Assembly: GCF_001949145.1 (NCBI RefSeq)
Contig: NW_019091590.1
Location: 1 to 62,000 of the forward strand
DNA length: 62,000 bases
DNA from: Acanthaster planci
Taxonomy: Eukaryota; Echinodermata; Asteroidea; Valvatida; Acanthasteridae
Direction: 5' to 3'
The first letter of the stretch is position 1. The number at the start of each line of letters is the position of its first letter. The translations under genes and the position numbers were made by a program. Under the pieces are notes generated by a model that was not told the DNA's origin, did not search any database, and saw only the letters and a program-made list of their open reading frames with translations. Shown piece by piece: positions 1-11,300 of this stretch.

Positions 1-3000
1 GCGACTACCCAGCTTACTCGATTTTGGACATGCTGTTTTGGGGATTGTTGCTGAATGTATGACTGCCTTGCTGACTATATGACATCACAGCTTGTACTTT
101 ATCGCTTTGGCTGAATGTGTGTAATTGTCTGATATTCAAGATTATCGAATGGAGTCCACACAACTGTCAGGCTATTAACTCTGGACAATTTCATGTTTGG
201 ATGACAGGGTGTAAGACTTTTTGAGTGGAGTTTTGACTAGAGTGAACCGACCAGGCCCGATGGCTTGTTTTTTATCCAAGGAAACATCCTTTAAAAAACC
301 TGCCTCTAAGATATGTCTATCACACCATTGCCCAGATAAAGGCACTGCTTCTTCAGCTACGAGTTCAACGAGCTATAAGTGTCACCATTTGCCAATCCCA
401 ACTTGTATATCATCGTACTTGGAAGTCCCCCCCTCAGCCCGGCTGTGGCTTGACCAAAGGTTGAACTGGCCTTAAAACACCTGTCACAGCGCCTTGCACA
501 GAGAAGTTATGTACAGCAGTTGTGACGCTGAACGTCAGGCTGCCGCTGACATCCCACAGTTCAGATACAGAGAATGAGATGATCGATGTGCTTCTTGTAC
601 ATCGTGTTATTTTACATATGTTATGATAGTATTGAAATACATGTACCTGGATAATTTCTAAATCGATCAATTCAGTTTGCACTCAAAGGCGTGCTTCTTT
701 TCAGGATCATAAAATTTAGGGCAACATTTTCATCAAAAGCCCGGGCATTATGAAATACATTTCCAAAATGCTCATACTCGGGCTTTACAAGCAAAACTTC
801 CTGGTTTTTAAAAGTTAATTTCTTCTGTGTACTAGTAACAATATGTGTCACTATAATAATTGCTCTCATTCATTCCGTCTGATATCTGATAGCTCAGATT
901 CTAAGTTTCTTCAGAGAAAATGCACTTCTATTTTTGTTGCAAACATATTGAAATATGATATAAAAATGGAGAGTCATGGAAGCATTTATTTTATAACTAA
1001 GTATGTAAGAATCCATATATGCAAGAACAGAATCCAGTTGTCCTAAATTCTGGAAACGGCTTATATGCAGTAATATGAGCATTGCAGCTACAACAAGTAT
1101 TGATATATATTACCTTTATTTTGCGTAGAAATGCAATTTTTGTACGAGTTATAACCATTTTAAATATTTGAACAAATTTTGTTTTTGTTTTATACTGTTG
1201 CATGATTGATCATTGGTGCGAGTCGCTTAATACTGATTTATTAAATGGTTCATTATTTTTGAAGATCTGCTTCAACATTTTTACTGCGAGTAAAAATTGA
1301 ACCAAAGACATAACTTGCAGAGTGTAGTTACTCGCCATAAGTACAGTATCCTTACTCGTGCTTTATTGTCATTTTTAAAGTACTGTAGATGTATGTTGAC
1401 TTGCATGTCAATTGTTTAAATTGCAAATGAGGTTTGTAGGCAATCTGGTTTTTTTCTGGAATCTCAACAGACCTTAATTTAAAAGATATTAACAGCTTTC
1501 TTCAGAAACTAACTTCTCATCAATTCATTTTATGAAGTGACAACCTGAAGTCGCAGGTCTTTGAAAAAATGAAGATTTTGTAGAGCACTTTCATTTCCGC
1601 ATGCATTTTGAAATTATAACAATTTGCCTAATTAGTTTTCATGACGAGTTTATTTTTAAAACTAAGTGAATTTACATAAAACATAACTTAACACATGACA
1701 CATGTGCAGAAATGCTGTGAAACCAGTCTGAAAAGTTCTTGGTGTTTAAATGCTTCAAAATTTTCACGGGAAGTCATTTTTTGAACGGCTACAGAATTTA
1801 ACTTATTCATTGGAATGTATTAAACGGGGTGGTTCAAAACTATTTTTTTAATGTTTTTTAATGCGGTTTAAATACATGCATGTAGATATAAATAATAAAT
1901 TTCACATTCTTCATTGGCATAACTGACATTTAATTGTGATGAAGTTTTTATTTCAGTGCTTTAATTTCTAGTCTCGGGTGCCAGAATAGTTAACCTAGCT
2001 ATGAATTCAATATGGCCGACAGGAAATTTTGACATCGCAAAGATTTTCTATGTTCAACATAGATACTACATGTGTTTTTAAATGCACATTTTTTGCCCAA
2101 ACCATTGCAACCTTGACATTTCCTTCCCTTGCAGAACGTTGGAGTTTTTAATATGAACATTTGCATTGGCATAAAAATAAAAAAGGAACCAAGACCATTT
2201 ACAAGAGCAGACGAAATTGAAAGTATAGGTTTATTGAAGCTCAATGGTGTGTTTTCAAGGTATGCAGTAAAGAAAAATGCATTGCAAAAATTATGCATTT
2301 TATTATTTTTTTCTCGTGAATGCCCTTGGAAGTACTTCTTCTATTCGTGGTTTGTAGTGCAATCATTTTCAAGGGGGCGTAGAAAGGAAACGAATTGTGG
2401 CCTATACATGTGACGTGTTCCTTTTAATTTGCAGAATGGCCGCGTGTGCTTCATTTCCCGTTATTGGGGTTGAAATTAGGACAAATTGATGGCTGATACT
2501 GGGACTGGTGACTTTTAAGTGGAGCAGTTTCAAATGTTCCTATTCGGATCCCAGTTGACCCTTTTAACCCGAGCTACACTCTAGTGTAGAATAATTATTT
2601 ATCCAAATAATTTACATGTACAAAAAGTTGATCCAAACATCTTTTAGCTAATTAACGTGTAATTTTTTTTCGTCCAAATGCAACCATTATTTATCATATC
2701 CTACCCTGTACATGCTGAAAAACCTGGTTTCGTCACTTTACAGCCACGGCCTCCCCTAGCCAGAAAAAAACAACAAAATCCATCCGGCCTCCAGCCAGCC
2801 TCCAGCCAATTCCCAAGTGGCCCCTTGTGTACAATCTAATGGATTATTTACAAAACTGTGCCTGGGGCAGACGGTGGAATGTTCCTTACCAGTGACAGCT
2901 GTCTGGAACTTGTCAGAGGCCTCTTTCGGCTGTCTTTGAAGTGCTCTTTTGGTTGGTGGTGTTGTGGTGGTGGTATGGCTTGGCTGGCGCATGGCGAGCC

Positions 3001-5302
3001 CCCCCCCCCCATCGGGATAGCTTGGGATTACGCCCCCCCCTGTACTGGGATGTATTTTTGGTGGTTTGTCAGAGCTGCAGAGGCTGGGGAAAACCACTGA
3101 AGCATTTATTTACCTTTAGGACGGACTCAGGGCTCTGCAACCCTGAGAAATGATACGGACTCACCTGGCGAGGCCGGTCCAGAGACCGTGTAAAGAAAAT
3201 TTCATACTATTTTGCAGGCCTACATTTGTTCTTCAGTGAATTACTGTTGTGTAAGTACACGGCAATAAGAAAACACACAACCCTTTCTCAGCTATTTTTT
3301 TCAATAAGCATTTTCTGGTTTCAAGGTTTACACAGAGAACTTCTGCACCGAACCATGCCTTTTTAGGCATCTCGGCAGCTGAGTGCCTTCAGGAAAACAT
3401 GGACAAGTTTAAATGGTTGAAACAAGTGCACTTTTCATAATCATAGTGGGTGTCATATAATTTTCAGATTCTAAAAAGAGTACGTGTATATTTAGTTACA
3501 GTAAAATTGTGTCTAAGAAAATTTCATTGCTGTTACGATTTCGAAATCTGGTTTTTGCGCCTTTTTTAACGCTTTATCTTAACCTTTTCATCAAGATAAA
3601 ACTTGTTAATTTTTCGCTTCACCAATAATCTCCACCGTAGTATATCATAAAGTTGCGAAACAAAATGTTCATAAAACAGTATTATCCTCACCTTAACATG
3701 TTAAAATCCTGATAACTCAGTCCTTCAGTATTTATCCAAGATTCATCCTGGTGTCATTTTGAAGTTGCCGCCTATCCCTTCAACTCTGGGGTTCGTTGCC
3801 CGCCGCACCGCACCGCACATTTTGAAACTGATTTCGTGCTCTTGACGGTATGACCTATATCAATTAATTAAGTAAACTTTGGGCGGAGATTTCTTGTCAC
3901 ATGTTGAGGGATGATTTTTGAAAGCTCAGCACAGCCTCCATCCCAGGTGAGATCGTGACCCCGGAAAGTGCCGAGTCGCTGGTACAGGCTACGGGTGCAC
4001 ATATAGTCAGTGACTTTAAAAGTGTGTGTGTGGGGGGGTCGTATTGGTAATCCGGCCCCGGGTCAAAAAGAGGGGGAGGATAATTATACGTGTATTCCCC
4101 ATCGCTCCGGGATCTCCGCCCACGATTATAAACCATACAAGATGCAGAATGGGAGGTCCTCTGCCATGGATGTGCCGCATATGGGTTGCAAAACAGGAAG
4201 ATTTATTCGCCGCTGTTGGCGTATTTCACTTCCCGCACGAATATCCTCACCGCCATTGTTACAGTGGTCCACCTTTCCCACGTTTCCTCCCGTACACCTC
4301 TGTACAATAATCCATGGTGTATAAAAGGAACAAATGACCAACTTTTAACGCTCTTTGGCCTAGGAAATATGCACATACACTCAGCAAGTTAATGAATAGC
4401 TTTCAACGCTCTTTGGCTCAGGAAATCGGCACAATACACTCAGCAAGTTTACGCTTTATTAATTATTATTATTGCATCTTAGTCTTTTGAGGGGATAAAA
4501 CTCAAGCCAGTGAAAGCACACTGTGTAAACTTTACATTTGAATTAAATATCATAAGATCGTTTAGGGTAAGAACCTTTCTTATCCATCCCAAATTATTCA
4601 CGAAAGGTCGAATTATTTCAGTTGGACCAAAAAGCGCGGCCTTGATCCCGGTTTGGGATCATCTAGAATGCTAAATACGAGCATTTCCGCGAAACTCTTT
4701 GTCTTGATTAATGATCCATTAGCATGGATGGTCGCCCAATCAGAACGCATTACAATTCAAGTCCTGTAAATCAAAACCTCGGCCTTTAAGAGAGTGGTCT
4801 AGCATTGAAATTCCCCCGTTAATGGCAACTTCAAATAGCATTTTATCGATGTTGGTTTATTAAATTAGCACAGGCACTCTGTTCATCTCTCAAGTGAAAC
4901 CGAGGCTAGTTTGGTCACCATTTTTTTCACAGAAAAGGAATGCGCTTCAGAGGGAGGATAATTCACACTTAATGGAACATGCCTCAATCAATATGTTTAA
5001 CTTCCAGATTTGTATCACGTCAGCTCCATTTTCTGGTTCATTGTTTACAAAATGTTGTTGGCAAAAAGCCTCGCCTTGATTTGTGTTTCCCTCTTTGGTT
5101 ATGAAATGGTTTTAAAGTGTCTCTAAATGGCATGTTCAGATCTTATATAAACATTCTATTAAAGTAGGACACGATCAATCAGTTGCCAAAAGAAACTAAA
5201 ATCCGGCTTCACTAGGAACGTGCGGTCTCTCTACTATTAACACGTCTGTTAAGAGAGCAGTGTCATCATTCAGTAAGTCGTGCTGGTGCACAGCAGAACG
5301 CA
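1..5302. other. Upstream region without a supported gene
   Basis: I find no exon chain here. Open frames are short (under about 115 codons) and overlap on both strands. There are homopolymer C/G runs near 3000-3045 and 4030. A possible minus-strand exon (about 2893-3078) has good-looking splice sites but no recognisable homology. A second minus-strand frame ending at 3897 contains a channel-like PGMEA motif. Both are treated as doubtful and discussed in the findings. The remainder is AT-rich with no feature I can support. Confidence 0.6.
5144..5150 (+). promoter_or_regulatory. Possible TATA box of the channel gene
   Basis: TATATAA lies about 150 bases before the first ATG of the channel gene. 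If it is used, transcription would start near 5175 with a 5'UTR of roughly 125 bases. Such a motif is frequent by chance in AT-rich DNA, so this is only a candidate. Confidence 0.25.
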
Positions 5303-8300
5303 ATGGTAATCGCAGTGAAGCCGTCGGGTGGGGATATAAGCGTTGTTTCTTTTGACAATGTCAATTGGGTGACCGACATCGGGAACGTGGTAGAGGCGAG
5401 GGCAGTGGAGGGCAAGCGAGACAAGGGGACAGGAGGCAGGAGGAATCGGTGGTGCAGAAACCACGTTCGTGGGTTCTGCACAACATGGACGTCCACGATG
5501 TCGGACGCTGTTGGAATCCCGGGAATCAGATACGTTGTCAGCAGCAACTTCCACATTCTCCGAAGGTGTGTTCAGTTGGTTTTATTGGTGTAGAAATTGA
5601 TTTCTTGCAGTATAAATGGTTGTTGAACTAGTTCACTTCGCCTTTGACACCAGCGTGCATTCCTCTCACGCCCTTTCATGCAAAACTTCTAAAATGCAAA
5701 TTCTGTGTGTGAGAGTGATGACGTTTACAATCAAAGTCATTTTGATCAGACTCATTTCTGTTGTCCTAGAAAAATGCCTAAGGTTTTCAAGTATAATATA
5801 TACAATGACACTAAAACTGTGTTTTCCAAGAGGTAACACACAGGTCTATGCTAGAGAATCTAGGTTGTTAGTTTTATCTCTGTTTGTGGTTTCCAGTGGT
5901 TTTTGTCATTGAACTTGGAACGTTGCCGGAAATATGGCTCCACAAACAGTCGTAGTGTTCTGCCATTGCAGCAAAATAGCCTGCAAGAACTGTGATGCTA
6001 ATTCGTATGGTGCAATACAGTAGGCAAACTTTCAAGTGAGACTAGTCAGCGTCATGAAAATTTGTGATCGGAAGGCTCGAACAAGCCTCACTTTTAGGTT
6101 TGCCTACTGTATTGCATCATACGATAATATATTAGCATCACAGTTAGAGCATGGCTATTTTGCTGCACAGGCCTCAATTGTAAGTAGCGGTGGGTAGTCA
6201 GATCGGGTGACAGGTCTATATCAAGCAAACCATCTTTTGCCTTTTAAAACCTGCCTTTCCTGGCGTCGTATCGCGCAACAGAGATCATCCAACCTCCCTG
6301 TCATACTTACCAGGCTATTATGGACAGTGGCACTGCTTGGCGGCATGGCCGCCGCGTCGTATCAGGTCATCGATAGGGCGACGTTTTTCTTCAGTAACCC
6401 CAAGAGTGTCAATGTGGTGATCGAGAACGCGGAACCAATGCTCTTTCCTGCCGTCACCTTCTGTAACACCAACCGATTCAGGTAGGTTTGGTACATGTGA
6501 CCACCCAGATAAACACTACTGTTTGGAACAGGGCCGAAGTATATTATGGTATAACCTGGTCGAGAAGGTGTTGACGTGAGCTTTTGTCCTTCAGTGAAAT
6601 TAAATTCAAAGCTAGGTGGGCGGTATATATGACAACCTTCGAAATTCTTCTTTTCCAACAGGATAAACCATTAAAAAACCTGCTGTGAGTCGAACAAAGA
6701 TCACCCACGTCTTTTAACCTTTTCCTGTACAGTATGCTGCCCACAAAGCTACTCCAACGAACTTTGCTATTTTTTCCTTGTTCTGTGCCTACTGAAGCTT
6801 CTTCTTTTCCAACAGGATAAACCATTAAAAAACCTGCTGTGAGTCGAACAAAGATCACCCACGTCTTTTAACCTTTTCCTGTACAGTATGCTGCCCACAA
6901 AGCTACTCCAACGAACTTTGCTTTTTTTCCCTTGTTCTGTGCCTACTGAAGCTGTTGCGCAAATTCTGGTAATACAATAATATATTTCGACTGTACCAAA
7001 AAGGGCCATTCCTTTCCAACATCCTTGTGTGTTAACATGGTCGGAGCAAGCGATGTTACAAGCCCGGCTCCATTCCAGTAAAGGCCTATAAGAGCTTGTT
7101 GCTGAGATTTCTAAACTGTGAAATGTAAGGTAACATTTAACGATTGTTGCCTGTGGTGTAGGGGTCCATGGTGTTTTGTACACCCGAGCCTGGCACTCAA
7201 GGTGAAACTGATTGGGTCATATGCCCCCGAGGGTGTACAAACCCATGGACCCTGTCACAGCAGGCAATAATAACCATGGTCATAGATGGCACTGGAACGG
7301 TCATTATGTGTAGCATATCATTGCAAAATACATTAAAACGCTTTGATAAACTGAAACACTAGAACAGCAAAGTAAATATTAAATTGCAAGGAAAATGATT
7401 GTGATGTTCTTTACTGACGTGTTTTAGGGGGAGGGGGAAGTCTAGGGTTTATAACGAACTACTTCAATTAAGAAACCCAAGGTATGGTCTGACCGTCACG
7501 GTGCTTCAATGTCCCCCACACAGTGCACATCTTCCGCAATAATTGACGCGTAGCATCACAACGGCTACCCACCGTCTTTCCCAAGATTACACAATTACAA
7601 CCCAGTGGACACGACACATCCATTGTGGGAAAGATCACCGTTATCCATTATTTTGGCGGCCCCCAGTATCTCCAGTGTGTAAATGATACATGGGCGCTTG
7701 TAGCATATGACATGATCAATTCGCTATCAATAAAAATTCAGTGTCTTTGACCGTGGTATAACAACGCAACTTGCACAATGTGAATGTTCGAGGGGAATGT
7801 AACGCTCCAGTAAAAAGGGTCCTTTGTCAGAAATCCTCCATCCCTGATGGGGGGGCTTGCATATGACTTTTGTTGGTGACTGATTCTGATTGGGATGAGA
7901 GTGTTATGGATATCTGGTGTTTTTTTAGCAGAGATGTAAATGGACAGTTGTCAACGCATCCATTCGGCCAATTTCTTGCTGCCACTTACTTCCACGGAGG
8001 TAACGGCACCGGTTTTACATCAACACTAGGCGGGGCCAACACCACAGCGCTGTATTTGGAATTCGCCCATCAGATGGAGTATGGACAAATGTTCATACGG
8101 TGTGTATATTTGTGATTTTTCTTTTATAAACAGACGTTCTCTCTTTTTGAACAAGTGCTTATCAATCAATTAAGTGAAGGAAAGAGTGATTATAATGTGG
8201 CAGTTTAGATGTTCTGCAAATTAATTTGTAGATAATAGGCCTATACTAGTTCTAAATACGTCGAGACCTAACGTCTCCAACCCCCAACACAAATTTCCCT

Positions 8301-11300
8301 TGAACAACAGCAACAGATATAAAAAAACCATTGCTACATGTATGATCTATGGGTTGTCAGAAATGAGCCAAAATTCAATTTGGACTTTGTTGATACAGTC
8401 TTGAAGGGTAAGGGGGAGAAGTCAAAGAGAGTCAAAGAGCGTCGGCGCTGTGGAGGCAAAGCCAGCGGTAGCCGCTGGACTTAGATCAAGTGACGTGAAG
8501 TGTTAATTCAGATGTACTGCTAAATAGAAGAGTGTAAGGGGATTGACAGACATGGAAATCAGTCGCTACAGACATGCCAGTGCTGATCGTCTTATTCGCT
8601 TGTGTGAGAGAACATCACCGAGCGTGGATAACAAGTGATGTGGGCGGAAAATTGGGGGGTGGTGTGTTGCTGGGCTGATGAGTGCGTGTCTCCCAGAGAA
8701 GTTGTGAATGGGAGGTTTTGTGGAGTTTGGGTAGAGGAGACTTAGAAGTTAAATGTTTTTAGGCCCACAGGCAGGACGACATGAAATAAATGCAAACACT
8801 TGCAGGAACGCCATTAGATGATGCGTACGGTACAGTATACGATGCTTTTCGTATTGCCGACTAACTTTTAGTGTAGTTTCGCGGTTTCTTACACCACCTC
8901 CTCAATCATTCTTCTGCATGCGGTTCTCCTCAGCTTAACAAGGTTACCGAAAATACCCTGCATTCTTTCCCCTGATTTTGTTTGTACTGTACAGTGGAGC
9001 ATTGGGTGGGAAAAACATAACTTCCGCCGACTTTAGGAGAGTCCTGACTGACGCAGGAGTTTGTTTTACCTTCAATTCTGGACTGAATACTGAACTGAGA
9101 GGACAAAACTTTCCAGGTATGACGCATTGGCACCACAGAAAAATTATAAACCTGCTCTCCAATGATTTTTTTCTGAGTTAAATTGGAACAAAATCTGGGA
9201 CACTGATTTATCTGATGGCACATAAATATAACAATTTGAATTCCCCACACTAAAGGCACCATTGCCGTACATTGTGGTTCAGAGCAAGCTTTTCCATAGT
9301 GACTACCATCTCTGGTTCTTTTGTGCCCTTGTTACCAATTGAAAACAGTGTATTTGTGCAAGGCGTCTCTTATGAATAAGCAAAAGCTTGCCCCGAATCA
9401 CGAGGTATAGCAACAGTGTCTTTAGTGTGGAGAATTCAAATTTCTGTCTTAACGTTAATTTAAAAAAACTCAGGGTACCGGATTTTATTCAAATTTTATC
9501 CATTCCCGGCTAAGCTGTTCAGCGCCGTAAGTGTAGATTGAACAAGTGCACATTTTCTCAAGGGGTGATGAATTTCGAATTGAGGGTGGCCACGGTACGC
9601 ATGCTCGCTCCAAAAAATGTACGAAGCCGAATTGAGGTCAAAAAGATTCAAACGTGTTTTCGTAAAAAAAGGAATGCCTTTTTTCAAAATCGAATGTGTT
9701 TTTAAAAACTGATTATATTTTTAAAACAAATGCCATTTTTAAAAGATTGTATTTTATACTTTTGGGATGCATTTTTAAAAACTGAACAAAATTTTAAAGA
9801 TGCAATACATGTTTTTCAGATTCCAAAATTTTTTTAAAGAGCAGATAATTTGTATAGACTGAACACATTTTCTAGATTTGAATAAATTTGTAAAGAGTGA
9901 ACATGTTTTCCAAATTTCAGAATTTACAACTCCAACAATTTCTCAAGATTGGAACAAAGTCTTAAAGTCCAAACATTTTGTAAGATTATAATAAAATTAT
10001 TAAATACGCTGCGTATTTTAAAAGCTGCACGCTGGCACCAACGTATTCTTCTGCACGTCACGCAAGCGTTAATCTGCATCGCGCGTAAAACCACTGACTA
10101 AAGGCCTAAAATTAAATATCCCAAATTGTAAGGTATTTAAATTATACATTACCAGGGGTTAGATCGTGCAAGGCATGGTGGGAACCAACATGGCGCGGCA
10201 AGATCATACCTACGGGAACGAGGTTGCTAATAGAGTACGTATTCGTCGCATGACCTGAAGGGTGCATTCCACCTAATCGTTGTATTTCTGCGCACGGGCT
10301 CATTAATATTTTGTGACCCTACAAGGTTTTTACAATAAGACACGCCATAATCAGGAGGGATCATTGACATATTTATACAAATCCTGAAATTAGGACTAGT
10401 TCGGGGTATTTCTTTCACAAAAAGACCCAAATTGCAGGCCTATTTTGGATAGAGGCGGATGGCTACATTCACAGCTGGTGCATAGTTTTACTACTGTTTG
10501 GGGGGATCTTCGAGAAAAGGCGAATGAAAAAAAAGTTTGTGGCTTACCGCCATAAAATTGACACGAAAAGTGATCTTCTAGCCATAATCTTGAATTTCCG
10601 GTGAAAAAAAACGGAGGCCGGGCTCTTCCCAACAGGGAAGAAAAAACATCGGTATGTGGTGATTGGAATGTCCTTCTGTCGGGCTGCCTGTCGGCCGGGT
10701 GTCTTCCTGTTTGTCTGTCTTTCTACCTAATAGATTTCGCTTACGCTGCACTTATAGCAGATCCAACCTCCCGCTGCCCTGGATTCCGCTTGTTTCATGG
10801 AAACATTTGACGATTGATATCCTTATTTCGATTTCAAATTCACTGGAAATTCACTCTCCCTTTACAAAAATATCATGATATAATTATGGTATGAGGTTTT
10901 ATACAGTGTCAGACTTACCCGACGTACCTTTCTTCGTTTTCGTCTTTTTCTGAAACTCTCAGGTAGAGCACACGGTCTTTACTTATTTCTTAATGTTGAG
11001 CAATATTACTACTACTACGCGTATAAGTTCTCAGGAGCCGGCATCCTTGTCGCTGTGCATGACCAGACTGAAATACCTGACATGGACTCGATGGGCATTG
11101 GCATACCACCAGGCAGGCGCGCCATTGTCAGTGTTGGCAAAAAAATGGTAGGGTTATTGATCAGGCTTTAATTTAGCTGTAAAGTGCTCCTTCTGAAAAC
11201 ATAATCTCTACTTTTCTTTATGATTTTATTATTAAAGATTTTCCTATAGCATTTTTAGCGGGGTTGATTATAGCCCGAATAGAGCAAAAAGTGACATTCT

